64,000 nt of DNA from an uncultured Saprospiraceae bacterium. Its GTDB lineage: Bacteria; Bacteroidota; Bacteroidia; Chitinophagales; Saprospiraceae. The DNA lies in NCBI GenBank assembly GCA_937923485.1, contig CALDUE010000031.1, forward strand, positions 29,170 through 93,169, in the 5' to 3' direction. The notes beneath the pieces were generated by a model. That model was not told where the DNA came from, searched no databases, and worked only from the letters and a program-made list of their open reading frames with translations. Positions 22,141 to 30,653 of the stretch are shown here, piece by piece (within the stretch, counting starts at the first letter, position 1; each line of letters opens with the position of its first letter). The position numbers and the translations under genes were made by a program.

Positions 22141-22211
22141 TCTGAAATGTGGAAAAGCACGCGATGATTCGTAGCTTGCCCACGAACACGAAGGAGGTTT
22201 CTCCCGGCACT

Positions 22212-22526
22212 ATGAGCACTAAAAAATCAAACAAGAAGAAAGAGGGCGGAATATTCTCTTTTCTTCCAAACTTCTTGCGTAACAAGTACGCGCTCACCTT
22301 GTTGGGCTTTCTTGTTTACATCGCATTTTTTGATCACTACAGTTTAATCAAGCAACACCAACTACAACAGACGCTGCACCAGCTGCAGGATGAGAAGGCG
22401 TTCTACGTTCGAACGATTGATGAATCGAGAGAAATGCGCAGGACCATTCAAGCAGACGAGGAAAAATTTGCTCGGGAGCGTTATCTAATGAAACGACCTA
22501 ATCAGGATGTTTTCATTGTAGAGTAG
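22212..22526 (+). CDS. FtsB/DivIC-like septum formation protein
   Basis: About 104 aa from ATG 22212 ([10 protein letters not shown]); earlier in-frame starts at 22164 (ATG) and 22149 (GTG) would add a 16-21 residue tail in the eno 3' region. Lysine-rich N-terminus, one transmembrane helix ([19 protein letters not shown]), then a coiled coil ([29 protein letters not shown]) and the family ending [18 protein letters not shown]. Small single-pass divisome proteins of this type link FtsL and FtsQ. The eno-ftsB order is common in bacteria, which supports the call. Confidence 0.8.
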   Translation: MSTKKSNKKKEGGIFSFLPNFLRNKYALTLLGFLVYIAFFDHYSLIKQHQLQQTLHQLQDEKAFYVRTIDESREMRRTIQADEEKFARERYLMKRPNQDVFIVE

Positions 22527-22554
22527 TCTAACCCAACCAGACCAAGTAAAACTT

Positions 22555-23427
22555 ATGGCAGTTCTAGTTCACAAGCAGTCAAACATCATCGTCCAGGGTT
22601 TCACTGGAAAAGAAGGCACTTTTCATGCTGGACAAATGATCGAGTATGGTACCAACGTTGTTGGAGGTGTAACTCCCGGTAAGGGAGGTATGGAGCATCT
22701 TGGCAAACCAGTTTTCAATACTGTTGCTGATGCTGTTGCAAAGGCAAATGCAGACACTTCTATCATTTTTGTGCCACCACCGTTTGCTGCTGACGCGATC
22801 ATGGAGGCTGCTGACGCAGGTATCAAAGTGATTATCTGTATCACCGAGGGTATTCCTGTTCAAGATATGGTGAAGGTTCGCGCCTACATTGACACCAAAG
22901 ACTGCCGTCTAGTAGGACCTAACTGCCCTGGAGTAATTACTCCTGGGGAGGCGAAAGTTGGAATCATGCCAGGCTTCGTATTCAAAAAAGGTAAGGTTGG
23001 TATCATTTCGAAGTCGGGTACTCTTACTTACGAGGCTGCTGACCAAGTTGTGAAGGCAGGATTGGGTATTACAACGGCTATTGGAATTGGCGGAGATCCT
23101 ATTATAGGAACAACTACTAAGGATGCTGTCGAACTGCTCATGAATGATCCGGAGACGGAAGGAATCATCATGATTGGAGAGATTGGAGGAACCATGGAGG
23201 CTGACGCTGCTCATTGGATTAAAGCGCATGGCACAAAGCCTGTTGTTGGTTTTATCGCAGGTCAAACAGCTCCGGCTGGACGTACGATGGGGCACGCGGG
23301 AGCAATCGTGGGTGGATCTGAAGATACTGCTGAGGCGAAGATGCGAATCATGGATGAGTGCGGCATTCACGTTGTTCACAGTCCAGCTGATATCGGCGAT
23401 ACGATGGCAAAGGTTCTTTCTGCTTAA
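22555..23427 (+). CDS. sucD: Succinyl-CoA synthetase alpha subunit
   Basis: 290 aa. CoA-binding Rossmann domain ([29 protein letters not shown]) and ligase domain with the phospho-His loop [12 protein letters not shown]-cycle enzyme making ATP or GTP from succinyl-CoA. The beta subunit gene sucC is not next to it; it must lie elsewhere. Confidence 0.96.
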   Translation: MAVLVHKQSNIIVQGFTGKEGTFHAGQMIEYGTNVVGGVTPGKGGMEHLGKPVFNTVADAVAKANADTSIIFVPPPFAADAIMEAADAGIKVIICITEGIPVQDMVKVRAYIDTKDCRLVGPNCPGVITPGEAKVGIMPGFVFKKGKVGIISKSGTLTYEAADQVVKAGLGITTAIGIGGDPIIGTTTKDAVELLMNDPETEGIIMIGEIGGTMEADAAHWIKAHGTKPVVGFIAGQTAPAGRTMGHAGAIVGGSEDTAEAKMRIMDECGIHVVHSPADIGDTMAKVLSA

Positions 23428-23480
23428 GATTCTGCCCGAAGGCACGTCTTATGGCGAGTCTTTCACTAAAGCCAATTAAA

Positions 23481-23511
23481 AACGGCCCTATGCATTGCGC
23501 GTGGGGCCGTT
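23481..23511. terminator. Bidirectional terminator sucD / crtZ
   Basis: AACGGCCC (23481-23488) pairs with GGGCCGTT (23504-23511), A-rich before and T-rich after. Lies between two convergent genes. Confidence 0.75.
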
Positions 23512-23565
23512 CTTAGTTTAGGATAAAAGCGGAGTCTAAATGGGTTTGCGGAAAGCCCGCTGGGA

Positions 23566-24045
23566 TTAATTCTTTCCTTCTCGCTCCCCGAAGAACTTAT
23601 TATCAACGACCAGAAGGCCGAAGCTCTCACTACTATCTTTCGTAGTGACTGCATGATGCGCACCGTGTGCGCGCACGATGGCTTGGGTATAGGAGTTGTC
23701 AAGCTGCTTGAACCACTGAAATCTTCGATGTATATAGACGTCGTGTATTAAGAAGTAGATAAGTCCGTAGACGCTGATGCCGATGCCGATACAGAAGAGC
23801 CACCATATTTGATATGTCGCTCCAAACGTGTAGCTCAAAGCGCTTGGCACAGCAAAAACCAGAAAGAACAAATCGTTCCGCTCGAAGAAGCCTTCTTTTT
23901 CAAAATGTGGCTTGTGGTGGTCTTCATGCCAGCTCCACAAAAAACCGTGCATAACATACTTATGTGCAGACCAAGCAACAAATTCCATTGCTGCAGTGGT
24001 TGCTAGTATGACTCCAGCGTAGAGAAGAAGAGAAGAGGTGATCAT
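23566..24045 (-). CDS. crtZ: Beta-carotene 3-hydroxylase CrtZ
   Basis: 159 aa integral membrane di-iron hydroxylase of the fatty acid hydroxylase superfamily. The four His clusters are present: HKYVMH, HEDHH, HDVYIHRR and HGAHHA. It adds the 3-hydroxyl to the beta-ring. Last gene of an overlapping operon: its ATG lies within the end of cruF (4-bp overlap). Confidence 0.93.
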   Translation of the reverse strand: MITSSLLLYAGVILATTAAMEFVAWSAHKYVMHGFLWSWHEDHHKPHFEKEGFFERNDLFFLVFAVPSALSYTFGATYQIWWLFCIGIGISVYGLIYFLIHDVYIHRRFQWFKQLDNSYTQAIVRAHGAHHAVTTKDSSESFGLLVVDNKFFGEREGKN

Positions 24046-24701
24046 CCAAACACACTTAGGTATCCAAAGAAAAGGACTTGCAAGAGTAAAAGTACAGGAG
24101 CTAGTCGATTTTCAGACAAAGGAACAATGAGGTAAAATAGACTGGTTTGTATTAGCCCAACACAAAACCAGCCAATGAAGTTTTGAGTAGGTGGATCACC
24201 TAGGGCCCAAGTCCAAAAGTCTAGTTTAATTGCTACAGGTTCTATGAGAAAGTCTAGTGATACTAGCACCATAGCTGCAATCACCGCTTTCATTATTCGA
24301 TTTGTTTTAAGGAAAAGCATATTGAGCGTCGTGCAAACGCCATATACCACCAAAATCCAATTGACACCAATGATCAGTGGTATTCCAAAAATCTTAGGTC
24401 CGAGTACGTCACCATAGACGTACTCTCCAAAAAGCCATTTGTAATGCACGCCAATAAATTCAGCCGTCCAGCCAAGAATGAAGCATATGGCCAGCCAAAT
24501 CCATATACCGATAGCTGGCATCGGTCGATGCGTCAAAAGCATAAGGACGAGACAAAAAAGTAGGTGAGGGCTTGTTAGATAGACGAAGCCATCTAACCAT
24601 CCATGTGCAAGTACTACCATCCCAAACAGATAGCTGCTGACGAGTAGGGCTGCAGGGAGGCGTTCTCGGTTTGTGAGAGAAGTTTTGGCGAAAGCTGTCA
24701 T
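24042..24701 (-). CDS. cruF: CruF-like carotenoid 1,2-hydratase
   Basis: 219 aa polytopic membrane protein of the carotenoid-biosynthesis family PF04240, with seven or so hydrophobic helices and the conserved polar segments GWTAEFIGVHYKWLFGEYVYGDVLGPKIFGIPLIIGVNW and SLDFLIEPVAIKLDFWTW. CruF enzymes hydrate the psi end of gamma-carotene or bisanhydrobacterioruberin. It overlaps crtD by 4 bp upstream and crtZ by 4 bp downstream. The first codons (MTAFAKT) contain a copy of the GTTTT-hairpin element. Confidence 0.82.
   Translation of the reverse strand: MTAFAKTSLTNRERLPAALLVSSYLFGMVVLAHGWLDGFVYLTSPHLLFCLVLMLLTHRPMPAIGIWIWLAICFILGWTAEFIGVHYKWLFGEYVYGDVLGPKIFGIPLIIGVNWILVVYGVCTTLNMLFLKTNRIMKAVIAAMVLVSLDFLIEPVAIKLDFWTWALGDPPTQNFIGWFCVGLIQTSLFYLIVPLSENRLAPVLLLLQVLFFGYLSVFG
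24682..24696 (+). repeat. GTTTT-GNRA hairpin element, copy 7
   Basis: GTTTT-GGC-GAAA-GCT at the very start of cruF; reverse strand encodes AFAKT right after the initiator, as in the thioesterase at 407-421. Confidence 0.85.
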
Positions 24702-26164
24702 GCAGGTCGCGGTATTAAGTCTGCGGCAATTTTGGCGGAAAGTAAAGCTAAAGGAACACCACCTCCAGGGTGAACGCTTCCTCCAACAAAGAATAAATTT
24801 TTAAATTGCTTGCTTTCATTGCGATGGCGAAAAAATGCGGCAAATTTTGAATTTGAGCTCGTCCCGTATAGTGCGCCTAAGTACGAGCCCGTATCTTCTT
24901 GAATACCTGGAGGAGTCCACGTGCGCTCAGTTTCAATAGCCGAGCGTAAATCTTTAGACATGACTTTTGAGAGTTTAGAAATGGTGTGCTCTCTAATTCT
25001 TTTGATTTCTTCTTGCCAATCTTGGCCTCGATCATAGGGAGCATTAACCATTACGAACCAATTCTCTGTGCCTGCTGGAGCCTCCCCTTCGATGTACTTT
25101 GATGTCACATTTACATAGACCGTAAAGTCATCGGCGATCGACCCAGATTGAAGGGCTTCAAATTCAGCTTTGTAGTCGTTCGCGAAAAAGATATTGTGTA
25201 GCCCTAATTCATCAAAGTCGCCTCGAACTCCCCAATAGAAGATAACAGCACTGGTTGATCGCTCCTGTGCTAGCGTGCGTTTAGGAAGTTTGACATCCTT
25301 GATCAAATTTTGATAGAAAAAGTGAACGTCCGAATTATTGATGAGAAGATCCGCTTTGTGCGTTTCACCATTTTCTAGCTCCACCGCTGTGACTTGGTCT
25401 CCTGAGTGTTGGACGTTTGCAACAGGCTTATTGAACTGAAAGCGAACTCCTTGACGCTCGGCGAGGCCCACCAAAGATGCGGTGATGTCAAACATTCCTC
25501 TTTTCGGCAAAAAGGTACCAATGAGATGTTCGAATGTAGGAATAACCGTCAGAATACCAGGCGCTTGATATGGGTTGGAGCCATTATACGTCGCAAAACG
25601 ATCGAAGAGTTGTACGAGTTTTGGGTGCTGAAGCTGGCGCTTGTTAACCTCATGCATGGTATCGTTAAGATCCATTTGAGTGAGGCGTGATAGCGCCGCT
25701 AAGACGTCTTTGCTCAGCCAAGTATTCAGTTTATGAAGTGGTTTTTCTAAAAACGTCCTACCACTGTAGATATACTTTTTTTCTGAGGCTTTGAGTGCTT
25801 TGAGCACAAGGTCTGCATCGACATCAAAGACAGCCGCCGCCTCTTTACTAAACAGCTCAGGGTCTGCATATGCGACTAGCCGATCGTTATCATCCCAAAA
25901 ATAGCGACAAACAACTTCTTCTCGTTTGTAGTGAAAATGATCTTTCGGGTTTTCACCACAAAGCTCAAAAAGTTCGTCAACATACTGAGGCATCGTGAAC
26001 AAGCTCGGGCCTCTATCAAATCGATACCCATCTTGCTCGAAAGAAGAAAGCTTACCTCCAGGACCATTAGATGATTCAAATACGGTAACTTCGTATCCTA
26101 ATTGAGAAGCCCTAATAGCTGCTGCTATACCCCCAATTCCCGCTCCGATAACGATTGCTCGCAT
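24698..26164 (-). CDS. crtD: CrtI-family carotenoid desaturase, probably CrtD
   Basis: 488 aa FAD-dependent desaturase. N-terminal dinucleotide motif VIGAGIGGIAAAIRASQLGYEVTVFE, GPGGKLSSFEQDGYRFDRGPSLF, and a C-terminal FVGGSVHPGGGVPLALLSAKIAADLI. The VHPGGGVPL ending fits 1-hydroxycarotenoid 3,4-desaturases (CrtD) better than phytoene desaturase, and so does the context with cruF and crtZ. First gene of the operon; a -7 box sits only 5 nt before its ATG. The alternative is a phytoene desaturase CrtI. Confidence 0.8.
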   Translation of the reverse strand: MRAIVIGAGIGGIAAAIRASQLGYEVTVFESSNGPGGKLSSFEQDGYRFDRGPSLFTMPQYVDELFELCGENPKDHFHYKREEVVCRYFWDDNDRLVAYADPELFSKEAAAVFDVDADLVLKALKASEKKYIYSGRTFLEKPLHKLNTWLSKDVLAALSRLTQMDLNDTMHEVNKRQLQHPKLVQLFDRFATYNGSNPYQAPGILTVIPTFEHLIGTFLPKRGMFDITASLVGLAERQGVRFQFNKPVANVQHSGDQVTAVELENGETHKADLLINNSDVHFFYQNLIKDVKLPKRTLAQERSTSAVIFYWGVRGDFDELGLHNIFFANDYKAEFEALQSGSIADDFTVYVNVTSKYIEGEAPAGTENWFVMVNAPYDRGQDWQEEIKRIREHTISKLSKVMSKDLRSAIETERTWTPPGIQEDTGSYLGALYGTSSNSKFAAFFRHRNESKQFKNLFFVGGSVHPGGGVPLALLSAKIAADLIPRPA

Positions 26165-26169
26165 CGAGG

Positions 26170-26176
26170 CAAAGTA
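26170..26176 (-). promoter_or_regulatory. -7 box directly before crtD
   Basis: Reverse strand reads TACTTTG, close to TAnnTTTG, ending 5 nt before the crtD ATG. Implies a leaderless or nearly leaderless transcript. Confidence 0.45.
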
Positions 26177-26221
26177 CGCGTAGCGAGGTTTAAAATAAGT
26201 AAAACTTTCGCTTTAATCGCT

Positions 26222-29200
26222 TTAGGATTCCGACTGCTTGCTCTCAAGATGGTCGTGAGGCTCCACAGCCATTGCCAACGGCAACTCTACATAAAACTGA
26301 GTACCTACGCCAGGTTCTGTTTCAAACCAGATGCGCCCTCCAGCTGCTTTTACAATGTCGCGGCATATGGCAAGGCCAAGGCCCGTGCCTGAGCTTTTCG
26401 TAGTAAACTTTGGGAAGAATACTTTTTCCTGCATTTCTTCTGGAATTCCCGTGCCATTGTCAGTTACTTCGATCAATGCGAGCGCTCCTTGATGCTTGAG
26501 GTTAACTCCAACACGACCGCGTGTCTCTTCTGGAATTGCCTGAATCGCATTCTTGATGAGGTTATTTAAAACTCGCATCAGAAGTTTCTTATCTGCCATT
26601 ATTTCATAAGAAAATCCTTTTTGTGGAGTCTCGATGTTAAGCGAAGAATCTACGTCCTCTTCCAAGAACAAGTCGTGTACGGACTGGACAAGTTTATTTA
26701 ATTCAAATAGTGAATTTTCAGGCTCTGGCATTCTGGCGAACGTTGAAAATGTAGTTGCTATCGTAGCGAGATTATCAATCTGCTCAATGAGTGTATGACT
26801 TACTCGTTTGATGAGACTTTCAACTTCTTCAGGGTCTCTTCCTAAGGCGTGCCTGAGGTATTGAATGCTCAGTTTCATCGGCGTGAGCGGATTTTTAATT
26901 TCATGGGCTACTTGCTGAGCCATTTCTCGCCAAGCAGATTCTCTTCTGGCATTATCCAGTTCTTTTGCTGAAGATTCAACTGTCGAGAGCATGGTATTAA
27001 ACTCACCAATTAAGTCGCCAAGTTCATCTTTGGCTTCCCAAACAATAGGCTCAATTTTTTCATCCAACTTGAATCGACGGATTTTTGCTCCTAATTCTGA
27101 AAGCGGTCGGGTAATAGAATTTGCTACCGTAATGGCAATAACCCCGGCAATAAGCAAAAGGAATACATATACGTTGAGCAAGGTGCCCATGAATGAGCTT
27201 ACATCGTCGCGTAAGTCTCTTTCCTTGGTATAGTAGGGCAGTCCCATGTAGGCGATGGTTATTCCTTCTGGCATCCTTACAGGGACGTATGCTGTCCTGT
27301 AGAAGAGATCACCTACGGACTCTTGTTGAACCGCTTGAGATAAGCCTCCCTTTGCAAGCATTTGATACCCAAAAGATCCCATCTTTGGTGCAATGACACC
27401 TCGTTTGAAAATATCTGGTTCCGACGTCGAGATTAGGTTGCCATTAAGGTCATAAAGATTGATGTCCATTCTATGTATTTCTGAAATAGGTTTCAGAATA
27501 CGCTCGAGCGATGGTTGATCAATTTCTGTCAGCTCACTTAAGAGGTGTATTTCGTGTTCGGTGTTACGTAGGATTCCAGCAACTTTTCTATTTAGACGAT
27601 TATCGTGATACGCATCTGTTGAGTTGTGGAAGTATAATTTTGTTACATATCCAATCATACCAAAGCTCAAAAGGACTAGCGTCACAATTCCTACTTGAAT
27701 CTTTGTCTTTAGATTTGGTTTGCCAAGCCAAGTAATGTCAATTGCGGTAGGGAGTACATTGACATATGTATTGACAAAAGACATGGCCAACGTCAAAATA
27801 ATGCACCAAACAAAGAGGTAACTAAAAAGCGACATCGGTCGCAAATACCCTCCCATATCTTTACCGATTAGGACGTACGTCTCATTGTTGCCAGCATAAA
27901 GAACATTCGAGTACTGGGAATTTGTTACCGAGATGTGATTCCCTGGTAAAGGAAGATTGGGCAGCCTCAAGGTTTGCGGATGTTGGCCTCCAGATTGTTC
28001 TACGAGCTTTCCTTGTCGATAGATTGCATAATCGTATTCATCCAACATTGGTAGATGTCGGTAGCGTTCTTCTTCAAATAATTCAGTAAAAATTCGGGAA
28101 GCTGGCCTTTGCGAGTGTTCGAATTCTATGAATAGGCCTCGTGTAGCCCCTCGAATTAACTCGCTTTCGAGATGGATGAGGTAAACGAGTCGCTTCCCAT
28201 CAAGGAGTTCGTACCTGATGTGGTCATCTATTTTATTGGCTTCCGCAAAACGCTCGGCCGCATTACGCGCTTCAACCGAGGTTCTACCTTTAAGGAAAGT
28301 ACTGTCGGTTGAATAATCATATCCCCAAACGCGGTCCTGATAGTTGTTATAGAGGTACCCTTGATCAACAAGCATCCGCTCTAAAGGGGGCTTAAGGTCT
28401 CTCATGCTGACGATGTCAGAGTCTTCCGCTAAAATCTCTTGCAACGCTATATCGCTCCGCAACGAACTGACATAAATTTTAAGCCCTGCTTCTGCAGTTG
28501 TATCTCTTGGTTCACTTAATACTTCGGCATATTCGGTACGCTTTATTAAATCTTTTTGTTCGTTGAACGTAAAGAGTAAAGCAGAAGAATACATAGCTAG
28601 AACGACCAACCAGAAAAATAGCCAGAGCACGTTGGCCTCTCCTGAGTCAATAAACATATCGTAAACCAGTACGAAAATGATGGATCCGAGATAAAAATGA
28701 GGTATTGGAAGTGGGCTCCCTATCGCAAGAATTATCGGTAACGCTACTCCCATGGCTCCGAGTAAACTCATCGCTCGAGATTTCTTGCTTAGGCCAATTT
28801 GGGCGATCCCAAGCATGAGTCGGTGAGAAAATAAGAACGTTCCGAAAATGAGGATCAGCATCGCCAGCACCGCAAGCATACTGAAGGAGTCAAGCTCAAT
28901 AATATTCTTAAAATTAAATCTTAGGTCGCTTCTAGTGACCACCTGCTGAAAAGCATGTGTTAGGGCGAAAGAACTTAAAACGATGGTCAAATAATGAGCT
29001 CCAGTAATTAACCATTTTCTTAGCTCTGTTTTGGCACTCTGATCAGGTAAGATGTAGTGCCTATGGAAGAAAGTGACTAACCATAATACTACAAGTACAT
29101 TGAGGAGTAGACCGCCGAGAGATCCAGACAATACGGGCGTCTGAAACATTCTAGAAAACATTCCCAAGTCTGTAAATTGATCAGACCAGCGAGACGCAAC

Positions 29201-30136
29201 CATCAGGCTTCTGCCAAGGACCACTCCGGAGACGATTGTGATGCCTCCAGCCCATGGTCCAACTTTTTCTTCAACCTTTACCGCAAGGTTATTAAGAAGA
29301 ACTCCAGAAACTCCAAAGCCAGCGATGTAGAGTAATAGGAGGAGTGCTTGATATCTCCAATCATTGAATTTGCGCGTGTTGTGTAGATATGTTACAACTT
29401 CTCCAGAGCTTGATCGAATAGGAAAGGCTGTTGGGACTTGACATAGATCTACAGCCTCAGGAATGTTAGGATGATCTGTGAAGGTGTTATTAAGATGCTC
29501 GGAGTTGAGCGTATATGCATTCTTTATGGGTACAAGCGAAACGATATCAAACGTGCGTTCATCAAAAAGTTCAACCTCACTATGCTTGATGACATAATAG
29601 CCGTTCTTGTGTCGCCTGAGTTGTAGTTGAGGCAATCTAGAAGGGGTAAAACTTTCTGGGAGAAAAACTCGATTATTTGTCCATAAGACTAGTGAGTCAC
29701 GTTCGTAGACGCAGAAATTATATGGTCGTTGCGATAGGGCTAGAATTCGATCAGCATCTGCTTTTTGATCATCGGCAGATAGCTTTTTTAGTCCATAAAC
29801 TTGTCGTCTCAGGAAGGCTGAGTCTCTTGTCAAGTTATCAATTTCGCCCTCATGTTGTTGAAGCGTCAATTCGACGTCTTCTGCGTATGACCTGAGGTTT
29901 GCTCCTTCGCTGAAGAGGAAATTGAGGCTAAATACACCAACAAGAATGAGCCCTCCAAGCGCGACGAACGCATGGTTTTGCCAACGGGTTAGCCATTCTG
30001 AACTTCCAATAGCTGGATTTTCAGCATCTGGGCTTTCAGACTGTTTTTGAAGCCAACTGTAAAATTTTTGAAGAGATTCTTTCACAAAAGTGTATTCGCA
30101 CTTATTCCTTACGGATTTGGGACGAAAATGTGTCAC
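26222..30136 (-). CDS. Very large NtrY-like sensor histidine kinase
   Basis: 1304 aa. First transmembrane helix near residues 54-75, an extracytoplasmic segment, a block of about eight helices (roughly 265-530), a second extracytoplasmic sensor region, another helix pair, then HAMP after NSITRPLSELGAKIRRF. Kinase core: H-box VAHEIKNPLTPMKLSIQYL (His near 1078), N-box RVLNNLIKNAIQAI, DNGTGIP and GTGLGLAICRDIV. The NPLTPMK H-box is typical of NtrY. No ATG is available; GTG at 30136 is used, GTG at 30085 is equally possible. No response regulator is adjacent; the sigma-54-type regulator at 49.3 kb is a candidate partner. Divergent from rnpB by 33 nt. Confidence 0.88.
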   Translation of the reverse strand: MTHFRPKSVRNKCEYTFVKESLQKFYSWLQKQSESPDAENPAIGSSEWLTRWQNHAFVALGGLILVGVFSLNFLFSEGANLRSYAEDVELTLQQHEGEIDNLTRDSAFLRRQVYGLKKLSADDQKADADRILALSQRPYNFCVYERDSLVLWTNNRVFLPESFTPSRLPQLQLRRHKNGYYVIKHSEVELFDERTFDIVSLVPIKNAYTLNSEHLNNTFTDHPNIPEAVDLCQVPTAFPIRSSSGEVVTYLHNTRKFNDWRYQALLLLLYIAGFGVSGVLLNNLAVKVEEKVGPWAGGITIVSGVVLGRSLMVASRWSDQFTDLGMFSRMFQTPVLSGSLGGLLLNVLVVLWLVTFFHRHYILPDQSAKTELRKWLITGAHYLTIVLSSFALTHAFQQVVTRSDLRFNFKNIIELDSFSMLAVLAMLILIFGTFLFSHRLMLGIAQIGLSKKSRAMSLLGAMGVALPIILAIGSPLPIPHFYLGSIIFVLVYDMFIDSGEANVLWLFFWLVVLAMYSSALLFTFNEQKDLIKRTEYAEVLSEPRDTTAEAGLKIYVSSLRSDIALQEILAEDSDIVSMRDLKPPLERMLVDQGYLYNNYQDRVWGYDYSTDSTFLKGRTSVEARNAAERFAEANKIDDHIRYELLDGKRLVYLIHLESELIRGATRGLFIEFEHSQRPASRIFTELFEEERYRHLPMLDEYDYAIYRQGKLVEQSGGQHPQTLRLPNLPLPGNHISVTNSQYSNVLYAGNNETYVLIGKDMGGYLRPMSLFSYLFVWCIILTLAMSFVNTYVNVLPTAIDITWLGKPNLKTKIQVGIVTLVLLSFGMIGYVTKLYFHNSTDAYHDNRLNRKVAGILRNTEHEIHLLSELTEIDQPSLERILKPISEIHRMDINLYDLNGNLISTSEPDIFKRGVIAPKMGSFGYQMLAKGGLSQAVQQESVGDLFYRTAYVPVRMPEGITIAYMGLPYYTKERDLRDDVSSFMGTLLNVYVFLLLIAGVIAITVANSITRPLSELGAKIRRFKLDEKIEPIVWEAKDELGDLIGEFNTMLSTVESSAKELDNARRESAWREMAQQVAHEIKNPLTPMKLSIQYLRHALGRDPEEVESLIKRVSHTLIEQIDNLATIATTFSTFARMPEPENSLFELNKLVQSVHDLFLEEDVDSSLNIETPQKGFSYEIMADKKLLMRVLNNLIKNAIQAIPEETRGRVGVNLKHQGALALIEVTDNGTGIPEEMQEKVFFPKFTTKSSGTGLGLAICRDIVKAAGGRIWFETEPGVGTQFYVELPLAMAVEPHDHLESKQSES

Positions 30137-30156
30137 TCATCTTTCAGCGCAAATGC

Positions 30157-30165
30157 TCACATTTG
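30157..30165 (+). promoter_or_regulatory. -7 box of rnpB
   Basis: CTCACATTTG around 30156-30165 resembles TAnnTTTG and ends 5 nt before the folded 5' end of the RNA. Confidence 0.45.
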
Positions 30166-30169
30166 TACT

Positions 30170-30534
30170 GTACAGGTGCTGGGGTAATCCGTCGCGTCTC
30201 GTAAGAGGTGAGGAAAGTCCGGACAACGTAGGATAGTGTGCCGGTCGAAAGCCCGGAGGGTAGGGTGGAAACGCCTTACTTATGGAAAGTGCCACAGAAA
30301 GTAAACCGCCTCGTTTCGAGGTAAGGGTGAAATCGTGCGGTAAGAGCGCACGCTGATTGGGAGCAATTTCAATCGGAGGTAAACCCCACACGTTGCAATG
30401 CCACGCAGTACGTGTTTTGCCGAAAGGTGAAAAGCGGCGGTCCGTCGCCAGAGCATAAGCTCTCACGTGCGGGTAGGCAGCTTAGATAAATGACGGATCA
30501 CGACAGAATCCGGCTTATCGCCCTAGCCCTGTAC
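30170..30534 (+). ncRNA. rnpB: RNase P RNA (class A)
   Basis: About 365 nt; catalytic RNA that matures tRNA 5' ends. Ends are set by helix P1: GTACAGG at 30170-30176 pairs with CCTGTAC at 30528-30534, followed by T6. Conserved core segments in order: GAGGAAAGTCCGGA (near 30212), GGTGGAAAC, GTGCCACAGAAAGTAAACCGCC, GGTAAGGGTGAAAT, GGTAAGAGCGCAC, GGAGGTAAACCCCAC, and near the 3' end ACGACAGAATCCGGCTTATCG. The region corresponding to P15-P17 contains extra stems, including a full copy of the GTTTT-GCC-GAAA-GGT element at 30414-30433, GGCG/CGCC, and AGAGC/GCTCT. Confidence 0.95.
30414..30433 (+). repeat. GTTTT-GNRA hairpin element, copy 8, inside rnpB
   Basis: GTTTT-GCC-GAAA-GGT followed by GAAAA, so the stem extends to seven pairs TTTTGCC/GGTGAAAA. 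Part of the P15-P17 region of RNase P RNA. Confidence 0.8.
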
Positions 30535-30574
30535 GTTTTTTCAAGTTCAGCCCGAGGCACCCGTATTTAATAAA

Positions 30575-30589
30575 GGCTTTCGCCAAAAC
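30575..30589 (-). repeat. GTTTT-GNRA hairpin element, copy 9
   Basis: Reverse strand GTTTT-GGC-GAAA-GCC. Left flank of the rnpB/porV terminator, facing copy 10. Confidence 0.85.
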
Positions 30590-30591
30590 AA

Positions 30592-30626
30592 AAAACCCGC
30601 TCATCAACGTGTGAAGAGCGGGTTTT
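30592..30626. terminator. Bidirectional terminator between rnpB and porV
   Basis: AAAACCCGCTC (30592-30602) pairs with GAGCGGGTTTT (30616-30626); T-rich on both strands. Bracketed by two inverted hairpin elements, one of which shares the GTTTT arm. Confidence 0.85.
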
Positions 30627-30636
30627 GCCGAAAGGT
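30622..30636 (+). repeat. GTTTT-GNRA hairpin element, copy 10
   Basis: GTTTT-GCC-GAAA-GGT; its GTTTT is the right arm of the porV terminator. Confidence 0.85.
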
Positions 30637-30653
30637 CAAAAGACAAAATAGTC

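Noticed and set aside
24729..24745. TTTTGGCGGAAAG near the end of crtD
   Set aside because: No complementary stem; chance similarity.
28240..28255. GTTTT-GC-GGAA-GC-like sequence in the kinase gene
   Set aside because: Only a two-base stem; not counted as a copy.
29974..29988. GTTTT-GCC-AACG-GGT, similar to the hairpin element
   Set aside because: Stem fits but loop AACG is not GNRA; possibly chance within the kinase gene.
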